A stretch of 64,000 bases of DNA from Gemmatimonas sp. (GCA_009380025.1 WHSP01000003.1:30644-94643), one strand, 5' to 3'; counted from the stretch's first letter, positions 1 through 8,695 are shown. Notes: generated by a model from the letters alone, not told the origin. Numbers and translations: made by a program.

Positions 1-2
1 TC

Positions 3-815
3 GGCTTCGTCGTCACCCCCTGGGTAAAGAAGCTGCTGATCGCGAATGCCATTGCATTCCTGATCACGCTCGCCTTCGGTGGACTCGTCGAGTACCTCGT
101 ATTCTCTCCCACCAGTGTGATCCCGTGGGTCTGGACGCCGATCACCTACATGTTCGTCCACGTCGGGTTCTTCCACCTCTTCTTCAACATGTTGGTCCTG
201 TTCTTCTTCGGACCACCTCTCGAGGAGCGCTGGGGATCCCGTGAGTTCGTCAAATTCTATTTCATCGCCGGCCTCGGCGGAGCGCTTCTCTCCTTTCTCT
301 TCCCGTATCCAATCGCCGGCGCTTCCGGCGCCATCTACGGCGTCATGGTCGCCTTCGCTTACTACTGGCCCGACAACCCCATCTACATTTGGGGCATCTT
401 TCCCATCAAGGCGAAGTGGCTCGTCGTCTTCATCGTCGGCCTCGACCTTTTCTACGCCCTGGCCGGCGACTCCTCCGGCGTCGCCCGCCTCGCGCACCTC
501 GGCGGCGCTTTCACCGCCTTCGGCTACCTCAAGTCCCCGTGGGCGCCGGCGGCCTGGGGTTCTGTTCCCACCAAGCCTCGCCGCAAGCGACCCAGGAGCT
601 GGAACGTCTTCTCCGGCCTCGGAAAGGGAACCACGGAGCAGAACGAGATCCCGCAACGTCCCGTCGTCGCTGCAGCGAAGCGTGCCGAGGCCCATCGTGC
701 TCTGGACGAGGTCGATCAAATCCTCGACAAGATCAACGAGGGTGGCATCTCCTCGCTGACCGAGGACGAACGTCGACGGCTCGAAGAAGCCAGCCGCAAC
801 TTCCGCTCGAACTAA
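3..815 (+). CDS. Rhomboid-family intramembrane serine protease, 5' end cut by window
   Basis: The reading frame is open from the first bases, so the true start lies upstream. The visible part has several hydrophobic helices, a membrane-embedded HVGFFHLFFN segment, the catalytic serine motif GASGAIYG and a later ARLAHLGGA histidine, which together make the Ser-His dyad of rhomboid proteases. Rhomboids cleave transmembrane substrates within the membrane. After the membrane core there is a basic linker (KPRRKRPR) and a charged helical tail with KINEGGISSLTEDERRRLEEAS, a cytoplasmic extension seen in many bacterial rhomboids. An internal GTG at 117 is not the start, because conserved membrane sequence precedes it. 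The substrate cannot be told from sequence. Confidence 0.88.
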   Translation, partial: GFVVTPWVKKLLIANAIAFLITLAFGGLVEYLVFSPTSVIPWVWTPITYMFVHVGFFHLFFNMLVLFFFGPPLEERWGSREFVKFYFIAGLGGALLSFLFPYPIAGASGAIYGVMVAFAYYWPDNPIYIWGIFPIKAKWLVVFIVGLDLFYALAGDSSGVARLAHLGGAFTAFGYLKSPWAPAAWGSVPTKPRRKRPRSWNVFSGLGKGTTEQNEIPQRPVVAAAKRAEAHRALDEVDQILDKINEGGISSLTEDERRRLEEASRNFRSN

Positions 816-847
816 CCTTCCGGCGTAATTCCGGAGTCACCAAAGTC

Positions 848-976
848 CGTCATCCCCCGTGTCACAAAAGTCGTCATGCGGGGATCCAGCCTGGGATCGA
901 GTCGCCCCGTCGGCTTCGAGCCTCCTGCATTCCCGCCTTCGCGGGAATGACAGATGGCGGACGCGCAATGGTACGT
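848..976 (+). repeat. Two-hairpin REP-like intergenic repeat, copy A
   Basis: This lies between two convergent genes. It matches, in opposite orientation, the element at 60858-60961. The shared parts are CGTCATCCCC, GCGGGGATCCAG, GTCGCCCCGTCGGCTTCGA and a hairpin ATTCCCGC-CTTC-GCGGGAAT at 929-948. Copy A has a longer loop in the first hairpin (20 bases where copy B has GCGAAA) and an extra 11 bases after GGATCCAG, so it looks like the more degraded copy. Similarity extends about 28 bases past the second hairpin to GGTACGT. The type resembles dispersed palindromic REP elements; no mobility gene is adjacent. Confidence 0.8.
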
Positions 977-1026
977 ATAATGTACGTTATGTAAACTTAC
1001 GTCCTTCCCTCCCGTCGAGACCGGCC

Positions 1027-1746
1027 TCACAGCTTGCCCCAAATCGAAAGCCATCGGAGCCGCCAGACGCGCCAGACCGCCTCCCAGATGATCCGACGGG
1101 ACATTTTGCTCACGCCAATGTCACGGTCGACGAACATGATCGGGATCTCGCCGAGGCGGAAACGTCGACGCCAGGCTCGGAAGCTCATCTCGATCTGGAA
1201 GGCGTATCCGTTGGACTCGACGAGATCGAGCGGAATCGCCTCGAGGACCTCACGGCGGAAGCACTTGAAGCCGCCGGTCAGATCGGCCACGGGTACACCG
1301 GTGACCCATCTTGCATAGACGTTGGCGAAGTAGCTCAGCAGGAGCCGTGTAATTGGCCAGTTGACGACGGTTACGCGGCCGTGGAGGTATCGCGACCCGA
1401 GGACGACATCGAAGCGCTGGATCGCCTCGAGGAACTTCGGGATATGTTCGGGGTCGTGGGAGAAATCGGCGTCCATCTCGAGCATGCACTCGAAATCGTG
1501 CTCGAGTCCCCACTTGAAGCCGGCGACGTAGGCGGTGCCGAGGCCGAGTTTACCGGCGCGGTGGAGGACGTGAAGGCGGGGCTCCTCGCAGGCGATCTCG
1601 TCGGCGATCCGGCCGGTCCCGTCCGGTGATCCGTCGTCGACGACGAGGATCTCAAGCTCGGGATCCTGGCGAAGGATGAGCGGGACGAGTCGCGGGAGGT
1701 TTTCGCGTTCGTTATAGGTAGGGACGATGACGAGAGCGCGGGGCAC
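1027..1746 (-). CDS. Polyprenol-phosphate mannosyltransferase-like GT2 glycosyltransferase
   Basis: A 239-residue GT-A glycosyltransferase of family 2, Dpm1-like. The N-terminus VIVPTYNERENL, the nucleotide-binding VVDDGSPDGT, the metal-binding EMDADFSHDPEHIP and the later LTGGFKCFRREVLE are hallmarks of enzymes that transfer a sugar from a nucleotide donor to polyprenyl phosphate at the inner membrane. Soluble Dpm1 proteins are about 240-260 residues, which fits the GTG start at 1746; the longer open frame upstream lacks family sequence and overlaps the divergent gene. No C-terminal membrane helices are present. The sugar (mannose, glucose or other) cannot be fixed. It lies divergently to the glycosyltransferase block and may supply a lipid-linked sugar to it. 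Confidence 0.85.
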   Translation of the reverse strand: MPRALVIVPTYNERENLPRLVPLILRQDPELEILVVDDGSPDGTGRIADEIACEEPRLHVLHRAGKLGLGTAYVAGFKWGLEHDFECMLEMDADFSHDPEHIPKFLEAIQRFDVVLGSRYLHGRVTVVNWPITRLLLSYFANVYARWVTGVPVADLTGGFKCFRREVLEAIPLDLVESNGYAFQIEMSFRAWRRRFRLGEIPIMFVDRDIGVSKMSRRIIWEAVWRVWRLRWLSIWGKL

Positions 1747-1771
1747 GCCTTTGATTAGGGGGTGGATGCGC

Positions 1772-1841
1772 TTGAGCCGACGAAATTTCGGCGGTAAGTT
1801 GAGAAAAAACGCAAGATAGGTACGTCCAATCCGGACGACAA
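1772..1841. promoter_or_regulatory. Possible divergent sigma-70-type promoters
   Basis: The short spacer between two divergent glycosyltransferase genes holds candidate elements on both strands. On plus: TTGAGC at 1772-1777, 17 bases, TAAGTT at 1795-1800. On minus: TTGTCG (1841-1836), 17 bases, TATCTT (1818-1813). Spacing is right but the hexamers are only moderate matches. The perfect palindrome CGAAATTTCG sits at 1781-1790. Confidence 0.35.
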
Positions 1842-1842
1842 G

Positions 1843-3075
1843 GTGAGAATTCTCTATATTGTAACGGCGTTTCCACGGCACCACGGTGACGTGATCACCC
1901 CCTGGTTGACGGAAACGATCGAGCGTTTGCGGAAGCGTGGAATCGACGTAGAGGTGATGGCGCCGAGCTATCGGGGCCAGCATCAGCAGGTTTCGTCGGG
2001 AGTCCGGGTGCATCGCTTTCGCTATGCGCCAGCGGGTCTGGAGACGCTTACCCACGATCAGACCGTTCCGGATCGGTTGAGAGATCACCCGCTGTACGCG
2101 GCTCTCCTACCGGGGTACGTGGTTGCCGGGTCGATCGCCGCGGCGCGCCTTGCGCGAAGTGGGGGCTTCGATGTCATCCACGCCTTCTGGCCTCTTCCCC
2201 ACGGGATTTTCGGCCTCGCGGCTCGCGGCGTCGCCCGCGTTCCGCTGGTTTCGACGTTCTTTGGCGCCGAACTCCGTTGGGTTACCCGCCAGCTGCCGTA
2301 CCTCACGCCCTTGCTGAAGGCGATCATCCGTCGTTCTGACGCCGTCACGGCGATCTCCAACCACACCGCCGGCGAGGTTCGGAGCCTGGTTCCAGCCGCG
2401 AACGTCGTTCGAATTCCCTTCGGCGCGGCGATCGAAGCGCCGGAAACCGCGACGAACGGCGGCGCTCATGCCTCCGCATCCGAGGAGTATCGCCTCCTCT
2501 TTGTTGGCCGGCTGGTGGAGCGCAAGGGAATGGAACTGCTCCTGCGGGCGATCGCCCACCTACGGCGGGAGTGCCCCGTCTCGTTGACGGTGGTCGGCGA
2601 CGGCCCACTCCGTCCTCAACTGGAAAGGCTCGCTTCGGGAATGAGAATCGAGGAGTCGGTGCGTTTCACGGGCTACGTTTCGGTCGAGGAGTTGGGCCGC
2701 CTGTACTCGATGGCCGACGCGTTCGTCCTTCCCGCCGTACAGGACTCGAAGGGTGACGTCGAAGGGTTGGGCGTTGTCCTGATCGAGGCATTGACGCACG
2801 GCATCCCCGTCATCGCGAGCCGGTCCGGAGGGATCCCAGACATCGTGCGCGACGAAGAGACCGGCCTGCTGGTCGACCCTGGAGATGTGGAATCGCTTAG
2901 CGCCGCAATTCGAAGGCTGAGGGCCGACCCCGATCTCGCCCGACGCCTGGTCGATTCCGGCCGGCAGCACGTCGCCAAAACGTTCTCGTGGGATGTGATC
3001 GTGAACGACCTGCAGGCCCTTTACGAGCAGCTCGCCCTCCAGCCCGGGACCGTTTCGTCGAGGCACGGCGCGTGA
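1843..3075 (+). CDS. GT4-family glycosyltransferase
   Basis: A 410-residue retaining glycosyltransferase with GT-B fold. The N-terminal half begins MRILYIVTAFPRHHGDV. The C-terminal donor-binding half carries LLFVGRLVERKG, VVGDGPLRPQLE, VRFTGYVS and an EGLGVVLIEAL motif, the E-x7-E signature of GT4. It starts at GTG 1843; no upstream in-frame codon fits better. Its stop overlaps the start of the next gene (GTGA), so the two are translationally coupled. Such enzymes act at the cytoplasmic membrane face in building surface glycans. Acceptor and sugar are unknown. Confidence 0.88.
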   Translation: MRILYIVTAFPRHHGDVITPWLTETIERLRKRGIDVEVMAPSYRGQHQQVSSGVRVHRFRYAPAGLETLTHDQTVPDRLRDHPLYAALLPGYVVAGSIAAARLARSGGFDVIHAFWPLPHGIFGLAARGVARVPLVSTFFGAELRWVTRQLPYLTPLLKAIIRRSDAVTAISNHTAGEVRSLVPAANVVRIPFGAAIEAPETATNGGAHASASEEYRLLFVGRLVERKGMELLLRAIAHLRRECPVSLTVVGDGPLRPQLERLASGMRIEESVRFTGYVSVEELGRLYSMADAFVLPAVQDSKGDVEGLGVVLIEALTHGIPVIASRSGGIPDIVRDEETGLLVDPGDVESLSAAIRRLRADPDLARRLVDSGRQHVAKTFSWDVIVNDLQALYEQLALQPGTVSSRHGA

Positions 3076-3698
3076 GCGGAACCGATTGGACGAAGTTCCG
3101 AGTCGAGCGGATTTCGGCCGCAACCTTCCTGAAACGCAACCTCATCCATACGGACCTGCTCACCGCAGCCGTGCGTCGAGCGAAGGGATCCCTTCTGGAA
3201 GTCGGGGTCGGCAGCGGCGCGCAGAGCGCTTTGGTGAGCCGTCTCGTGCCGTGTACCATCGCTCTCGACAACGACCCTCGCATCATCACCGCCGCTCGGC
3301 CGAATCTCGAACGGTTCGGCAACGGCGTGCACCTGGTGCGAGGCGACGCGTTCGCCCTTCCCTTCGCGGACGGATCCTTCGGCGTAGCGATCTCCCAGGG
3401 GCTGATGGAGCACTTCGATGATGCACGGATCCAGAACCTGCTGCGAGAACAGCTCCGGGTCTGCAACTCCGTCGTCTTCAGCGTTCCCTCGGACCGCTAC
3501 CCACGTCAGGATGTGGGGGACGAGCGGCTGATGGCCCCAATGAAGTGGCTGTCGCTCGTCGAGGCGGCGGTAGACACAACTGTTTATCGCGCCGCCGCTC
3601 GATACTATCGCTTCGATCCCGAAAGCCTCAAGTACTCTCTGCACGCCCGCCGGAGCCTCGGCGGCTTCAGCGTCCTGGTCACCATCGACCCGCGCTGA
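3072..3698 (+). CDS. Class I SAM-dependent methyltransferase
   Basis: A 208-residue protein with the SAM-binding glycine motif LLEVGVGSGAQSALVSRL near residue 40, an acidic residue at the next strand (IALDNDP) and the motif II/III region FALPFADGSFGVAISQGLMEHFDD typical of Methyltransf_11 proteins. The GTG start at 3072 overlaps the previous stop by four bases; the longer open frame upstream lies inside the preceding gene. Its place between two glycosyltransferases suggests methylation of a glycan or its precursor, but nothing in the sequence proves the substrate. Confidence 0.82.
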   Translation: MSGTDWTKFRVERISAATFLKRNLIHTDLLTAAVRRAKGSLLEVGVGSGAQSALVSRLVPCTIALDNDPRIITAARPNLERFGNGVHLVRGDAFALPFADGSFGVAISQGLMEHFDDARIQNLLREQLRVCNSVVFSVPSDRYPRQDVGDERLMAPMKWLSLVEAAVDTTVYRAAARYYRFDPESLKYSLHARRSLGGFSVLVTIDPR

Positions 3699-3703
3699 GA
3701 GTG

Positions 3704-4834
3704 ATGCTCCGCGTCCTTCACTGCATCTACGACGATCCTGGGAATCCGTGGGTCGCGGGCGGAGGGTCGGTGCGAGTCTACGAAATCTATCGACGACTGG
3801 CCGATCGATTGCGGTCGATCACCGTCGCGACTGGCACTTTTCCGGGGGCGCGCGAGGAAGAGATCGAAGGGGTTGGGTATAAGCGGCTGGGTTTCGCGAC
3901 GCCCTATGCGCTCAGCCGACTGAGCTACTCGTACGCTGCGAGCCGATTGCTATCCAGCGGCGCCTATGACGTGGCGGTTTATGACTTCTCGACCTACACT
4001 CCCCTGCGCATTCCTGGGAACCGCGCAATTGGGATCACGGTCCATCACCTCACGGGTGAGACCGCGCTCTCCCGATGGGGTCCAGTGCTGGGCCGGATGG
4101 TGGTCGGGCAGGAGATTCGTCGCCTACGTCGGGGTCGCTTCTTTTCTGCGACATCCAGAGCGACCGAGGGAAGGCTCCGGGCGCTGCTCGGACCCGAAGC
4201 CGAGATTCATCTGATTCAGGCTGGTGTTCCGGACGAGCTCTTCGTGCAGCCGAGGCGAGAAGCCGACTACCTGCTGTATTTCGGCCGGCTCGACTGGGTC
4301 CACAAAGGCCTCGACGTCTTGCTCCGTGCGATGGCAGCGGTGATACGCACCGATCCGGACGTTCGACTGAAGGTCGCGGGTCGCGGGAAGGACGCCGACC
4401 GGGTCCTGGAGGCCGCGCAGGAGCTCGGCATTCGAGACAATGTCGAGCTCGTAGGAGCGGTGGACGATGGGACACGGGCAGAGCTGCTAGCGGGTGCGCA
4501 AGCCATGCTGATGCCATCTCGTTTCGAAGGCTTCGGAATGGCCGCGGCGGAGGCTATGGCCGCAGGCGTCCCGTTGATCGCGTCGCGGGCTGGCTCCCTG
4601 CCTGAGGTGGTCGATCCACCGGAGGGTGGAGTTCTGGTCCCGGTTGGCGATTCCGATGCACTCGCTCGAGCCACGATCGAGCTATTGCACGACGACACGC
4701 GGCGAAGGGAGCTGAGTCGGACCGCCCGACTCTCCGCCGAGCGGTTCCGTTGGGACCGCGTCGCGGAGCAGCATCTGCATTTTCTCCATGCGATCTACTC
4801 AGCCGCTGGATCCACGTCTGGAAGAGGGAGATGA
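3704..4834 (+). CDS. GT4-family glycosyltransferase
   Basis: A 376-residue GT-B glycosyltransferase. It begins MLRVLHCIYDDPGNPWVAGGG, where the glycine-rich loop contacts the donor phosphates, and continues to LLYFGRLDWVHKGLDVLLRAM, VELVGAVDDG and SRFEGFGMAAAEAMAAGVP, the GT4 E-x7-E region. ATG 3704 is chosen because the preceding frame has no family sequence; a GTG lies just before it at 3701. The gene starts six bases after the methyltransferase stop and ends in an ATGA overlap with the membrane-protein gene, so this is one operon. Confidence 0.86.
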   Translation: MLRVLHCIYDDPGNPWVAGGGSVRVYEIYRRLADRLRSITVATGTFPGAREEEIEGVGYKRLGFATPYALSRLSYSYAASRLLSSGAYDVAVYDFSTYTPLRIPGNRAIGITVHHLTGETALSRWGPVLGRMVVGQEIRRLRRGRFFSATSRATEGRLRALLGPEAEIHLIQAGVPDELFVQPRREADYLLYFGRLDWVHKGLDVLLRAMAAVIRTDPDVRLKVAGRGKDADRVLEAAQELGIRDNVELVGAVDDGTRAELLAGAQAMLMPSRFEGFGMAAAEAMAAGVPLIASRAGSLPEVVDPPEGGVLVPVGDSDALARATIELLHDDTRRRELSRTARLSAERFRWDRVAEQHLHFLHAIYSAAGSTSGRGR

Positions 4835-7197
4835 TGAGCGTTAGTGCCAGAGCAAAGCCACCGAGATCCCGGGTCGCTTCGGTTTCGGCACCTCCCCGGC
4901 TCGACATCGGCCCCGGGCTCGCCAGCCTCGTCTTCTTCGCTCTTTCGATCGTCTACTTTCTGCCCGCGTTTCTGCCGGACAGGCACATCTTCGGCACCGA
5001 CTACCTCGCGGGCGGATACTTCTTCTTCGAGTTCGTTTCGGATCGACTGGCGGCTGGGGAGCTCCCCAAGTGGGTACCGTATGTGTACGGCGGCCTTCCG
5101 CTGCTCTCGAATCCGGGGAGCACCTTCTATCCTATACGGCTGCTCGCGGACGTGCTCCTTCCCGTCACCTGGATCCTGCCGTTCATCTTCGTCGTTCAGT
5201 TCGGGATCGCTGGGCTCGGGATGTACCTGCTGGCCCGGGAGCTGGGGTGCCGAAGCTGGGTCGCCCTTCTCGCCGGCCTCGCGTTCGAGTTCACCGGGAT
5301 CACCATCTCGTCCGTGTTCGCTGGGCAGGACGGCAGGGTCATCGTCGCCACCTTCGCCCCCCTGCTTTTTTTCTTCCTCCATCGAGGGATACGAACCGGA
5401 AGGGTGGGCCCGTTCGTCGGCGCGGCCGCGACGACGGGGTTCTCCCTGCTCTCCTTCCAGATTCAGAGCAACTACTACCTCCTGATTGCGGGGCTGATCT
5501 GGGCGGTCTTCTCGCTGGTCCATCTCGGCTACCATCGTGACATGGCGGCCCTCGGTCGGCGAGTCGCGCTCGGCCTCGTCGCCGTCGCCTTCGGCTTCTC
5601 TCTCGCCGCTGTCAACTTCCTCCCCTTCATCGACTATGTCGATGACTCGCCTCGCGGAGGGGTCGGAGGTCGCGGCTACGAGTACTCCATCGGCTTCTCG
5701 ATGCCTCCCGCCGAGCTGATCTCGGTGGCCGTGCCGGAGGCGCCGGGAATCCTCGACAACTACCAGGGGGACAATCCGTTCAAGCTCCACACCGAGTATC
5801 TCGGCGCCCTGGTGGTCGTGCTGCTCGTACTCGGTGTACGCTTCTCCCGGCGGGATCGGTACTGGTTGTTCTTCGCGGGCCTGGCCCTCTTCACGCTGAC
5901 GATCGCCTTCGGCGGGAACACTCCCTTCTATCGACTCTATTACGACTTCCTTCCGGGTACTTCCCGGTTCCGGGCACCCGCGATTTCCTTCTTCCTCTTC
6001 TCGCTCTCTGCCGTGGCTATGGCGGCCGTCACGCTCGAGAAGATGGCGCTCGCGAAGGAGGACCATGCCACAGCCCGGCGCCATGATTCATCGCCGGAGG
6101 CGAACCTCGGGGTGTGGTTCATTGGCATCGGAGGGGTCGCGGTCGCCGCCCTCGCTTTCGTCGCCGCTTCTGGTGGCGGTGAGCCAACCGACGCCGCGAG
6201 AGTGGCGGGCTTCGGCCGCTTCGCGCTTTTCGCCAGCCTGACCTGCGGTGCCCTTTGGCTCTGGTTCCGAGAGCGCCTCCGGGACCTCGGAATCGTCTTG
6301 ATCCTGGCCGTCGTCACGGTCATCGACCTCTGGATTGTCGATCGCAACTTCTTCGATACCGTGCCTCCGCCGGACCAAACCTTCGCGGCGGACGACGTGG
6401 TCAACTTCCTGCGCAGTCAGCCCGGCCCCTACCGCACCTGGGTGCTCCCCATCCCAGAGGCCTATCGCGGGCACGGCAACTACCTGATGCTGTTCGATAT
6501 CGAGCAGGCCGGCGGAGAGCATGGAAACCAGCTCCAACGCTACAACGAGTTTGCGGGAGCTGGAGAAGAAGTCTACGTGGACTGGTCCAACTACCTGGAA
6601 TCAGAGAACTTTCTGCGGGCCGCCAACATTCGATACATCGTCAGCATGACGGAGCTGCAGACGCCCTTCCTTCGCGAGGCCCACCGCGGCAGCGCCCTCG
6701 TCTACGAGAACCTGAACGCACTGCCGCGCGCTTACCTGGTTGAAGAGGTGAGGACTTCAGCGGACACGGCAGCGGCGCTGACCGCTCTCGAGGACCCCAC
6801 GTTCGACCCGTCCAGAACTGCCGTCGTGTATTCGGCCGAGCCGCTGGATCTTCCGTCGGGTCCGCTCGAGGGGTCTGCGGAAGTCGTCGAGTCTTCGCCG
6901 GATCGCGTGGTGGTGAGGACGGCGTCGAACCGAGAGGCACTCCTCGTCCTGGCCGACAACTACTTCGACGGATGGACGGCGCGTGTGAACGGAACTCCGG
7001 CAACCATCGAGCGAACCAACCACACGTTCCGCGGAGTGGTCGTGCCCGAAGGTGAGAGCGAAGTGGTCTTCGAGTTCCGGCCGAGGGACCTCTACGTTGG
7101 ATTCTACGTCTACCTGGCCGGGATGCTGTTACTCGTGGGATACGGGATTTGGCTCCTCGCGCGCCGTGGGCGGCAGCGGGTCGCGCCCGCGGGTTGA
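4831..7197 (+). CDS. YfhO-like polytopic membrane protein
   Basis: A 788-residue membrane protein. About a dozen hydrophobic segments fill residues ~35-490, with PDRHIFGTDYLAGGYFF in the first periplasmic loop and YVYGGLPLLSNPGSTFYP after it, a pattern shared with YfhO and other GT-C-like proteins. An extracytoplasmic domain follows, with VLADNYFDGWTARVNGTPA, the beta-rich tail typical of YfhO, and one last membrane helix. YfhO in Bacillus is implicated in lipoteichoic-acid glycosylation; here a role in adding lipid-linked sugars outside the membrane is inferred. ATG 4831 follows GAAGAGGGAG and overlaps the previous stop. Confidence 0.8.
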   Translation: MMSVSARAKPPRSRVASVSAPPRLDIGPGLASLVFFALSIVYFLPAFLPDRHIFGTDYLAGGYFFFEFVSDRLAAGELPKWVPYVYGGLPLLSNPGSTFYPIRLLADVLLPVTWILPFIFVVQFGIAGLGMYLLARELGCRSWVALLAGLAFEFTGITISSVFAGQDGRVIVATFAPLLFFFLHRGIRTGRVGPFVGAAATTGFSLLSFQIQSNYYLLIAGLIWAVFSLVHLGYHRDMAALGRRVALGLVAVAFGFSLAAVNFLPFIDYVDDSPRGGVGGRGYEYSIGFSMPPAELISVAVPEAPGILDNYQGDNPFKLHTEYLGALVVVLLVLGVRFSRRDRYWLFFAGLALFTLTIAFGGNTPFYRLYYDFLPGTSRFRAPAISFFLFSLSAVAMAAVTLEKMALAKEDHATARRHDSSPEANLGVWFIGIGGVAVAALAFVAASGGGEPTDAARVAGFGRFALFASLTCGALWLWFRERLRDLGIVLILAVVTVIDLWIVDRNFFDTVPPPDQTFAADDVVNFLRSQPGPYRTWVLPIPEAYRGHGNYLMLFDIEQAGGEHGNQLQRYNEFAGAGEEVYVDWSNYLESENFLRAANIRYIVSMTELQTPFLREAHRGSALVYENLNALPRAYLVEEVRTSADTAAALTALEDPTFDPSRTAVVYSAEPLDLPSGPLEGSAEVVESSPDRVVVRTASNREALLVLADNYFDGWTARVNGTPATIERTNHTFRGVVVPEGESEVVFEFRPRDLYVGFYVYLAGMLLLVGYGIWLLARRGRQRVAPAG

Positions 7198-7201
7198 CGG
7201 A

Positions 7202-8152
7202 GTGGCCGATGCCCGAGGGTCGCGAGCACGCCGCGTTGTCGGGATTCTCTTCGCCGCCGCGGCCCTCGGCTTCCTTGGCCTCTTCGTGGTTGAGAATCTC
7301 GAGGAGGTCCGGGCGCACCCTTGGTCGGTAAGACCCGGCCTTCTCCTCCTCTCAATTCTCATCAACGTCGCGAGCCTCAGCTGGGGAGTGCGCGTCTGGC
7401 AGCTCGTGCTCAGGCGCCTCGCGGTCGCGGTTCGCTTCCTACCCCTCGCGCGGGTCTGGTTTCTTTCCAGCCTTGGACGCTACATCCCCGGCAAGGTCTG
7501 GCAGTTCGTGGGGGCGGCTCACCTCGGCGGCCTGATCGGAATCCAAGCGGCCGTGGTGGTGACTTCGCTCGCGGTACATACCGCGTTCTTCCTTCTTGGG
7601 GCCCTGCTCGTTGCAGTCTATCTCTTGCCCGCCCCGGTCGGCGAACTGGGAGGCGTACCCATCGAAGCCATACGATGGATGACGCCATTGCTGATATTGT
7701 TGGCTCACCCGGCCGTGATTGGCGGAGGGTTGCGCCTGGTACGGCGTGTCACAGGGGCTGCCGTCGCGGACTGGCGGGGAAACCTCATGGACGGAGCCGC
7801 CCTCGCACTCCTTTCAGCGGTCGGCTGGTGCGTCAGCGGGCTCGCCTTCTTTCTGTTCGTCCTGTCGTTGACCCCGCTGCCCTCATCGGCTCTGGGGGGG
7901 ATCGTCGGTGCCAACGCTCTCGCGTTCGTCGTGGGTTATGTCGTCTTCATTGCGCCTGCTGGGCTGGGCGTCAAGGAAGCGGCGCTGACAGCATTGCTGG
8001 CGTTCTACGTACCGGCCCCTGTAGCTGCCTTGCTGGCCGTAGCCGCCAGGCTGTGGATGGTCGCCGCGGAGATCCTACCGGCCCTCGCGTTGCTGCGGGC
8101 GCCAGCACCCTCCGGGATCGACGCGGATGCGCACGGCCGGGTGGAGACATAG
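7202..8152 (+). CDS. YbhN/UPF0104-like (LPG synthase TM region) membrane protein
   Basis: A roughly 316-residue protein with about eight membrane segments. Family features include LGRYIPGKVWQFVGAAHL, an early helix-loop seen in UPF0104 and flippase-like proteins, and a C-terminal IAPAGLGVKEAALTALLA segment. The family includes the membrane part of lysyl-phosphatidylglycerol synthase, where it moves the modified lipid across the bilayer. Here it probably flips a lipid-linked intermediate of the adjacent glycan genes. The start is uncertain: GTG 7202 lies four bases after the previous stop, while GTG 7166 would overlap it. Confidence 0.75.
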   Translation: MADARGSRARRVVGILFAAAALGFLGLFVVENLEEVRAHPWSVRPGLLLLSILINVASLSWGVRVWQLVLRRLAVAVRFLPLARVWFLSSLGRYIPGKVWQFVGAAHLGGLIGIQAAVVVTSLAVHTAFFLLGALLVAVYLLPAPVGELGGVPIEAIRWMTPLLILLAHPAVIGGGLRLVRRVTGAAVADWRGNLMDGAALALLSAVGWCVSGLAFFLFVLSLTPLPSSALGGIVGANALAFVVGYVVFIAPAGLGVKEAALTALLAFYVPAPVAALLAVAARLWMVAAEILPALALLRAPAPSGIDADAHGRVET

Positions 8153-8170
8153 CCCGAGAGCCACGCCACG

Positions 8171-8182
8171 TTTACATTTCGA
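8171..8182 (+). promoter_or_regulatory. Possible greA promoter -10 region
   Basis: TTTACATTTCGA occurs here 37 bases before the greA start and again, exactly, upstream of the PtsN-like gene at 45102-45113, where it forms the -10 region of a convincing promoter. No good -35 hexamer is visible at the expected distance here, so this is tentative. Confidence 0.35.
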
Positions 8183-8218
8183 TCCCAGTCGGATGACGAA
8201 TCAACGACGAACCGTGCG

Positions 8219-8695
8219 ATGCTCGAGCAACTGAAGTCGAAGCTTGACGGGGAGATAGAGCGCCTGAGCCATGAGCTTCAGGTAGTTCTCCCCAAGGCGA
8301 TCCAGAGGGCCGTGGAGCACGGTGACCTTCGGGAGAACTCGGAATACAGGTCGGCGTTGGAGCGACAGCAGTTCGTTCAGGCGCGCCTGAATCACCTCAC
8401 GAAGCGTCGTACCGAGCTTTCGAATGTCGATCTCGAGAACATTCCCGCCGATCGGGTCGGCTTCGGCTCGCGGGTGACGGTCGTCGATCTCCGCAGTGGC
8501 GACGAAGAGACCTATACGCTGGTTTTCGGGGATTATATCGACATCGAAACGGGCCAGATCTCCATGGCTTCGCCCCTGGGGCAGGCCCTGCTCGGGCGGA
8601 GGGTCGGAGACGAGGTCATTTTGCAGTTGCCGAAGGGAGAGCGGCAGCTCCGGGTTGAGCGGCTCACCACATTGCGCGACATGGTGAGGGCATAG
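8219..8695 (+). CDS. greA: Transcription elongation factor GreA
   Basis: A 158-residue GreA/GreB-family factor that enters the secondary channel of RNA polymerase and stimulates cleavage of backtracked transcripts. The N-terminal coiled coil has the family signature HGDLRENSEYRSALERQQF; the acidic tip is D and E in GDLRENSE. The C-terminal FKBP-like domain has SPLGQALLGRRVGDEV, the usual GreA ending. Length matches E. coli GreA (158). No clear Shine-Dalgarno sequence precedes ATG 8219. Confidence 0.93.
   Translation: MLEQLKSKLDGEIERLSHELQVVLPKAIQRAVEHGDLRENSEYRSALERQQFVQARLNHLTKRRTELSNVDLENIPADRVGFGSRVTVVDLRSGDEETYTLVFGDYIDIETGQISMASPLGQALLGRRVGDEVILQLPKGERQLRVERLTTLRDMVRA

Noticed and set aside
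976..981. Perfect TATAAT
   Set aside because: It lies between convergent genes with no -35 at 16-18 bases and nothing to transcribe downstream on plus.
812..1054. 80-residue minus-strand open frame
   Set aside because: It is a translation of the two-hairpin repeat (CHSREGGNAGG type) and overlaps the end of the Dpm1-like gene.
4795..6084. 429-residue minus-strand frame in the YfhO-like gene
   Set aside because: Highly charged, repeat-free Arg/Glu/Asp-rich composition typical of the antisense of membrane-protein codons; no start signal.
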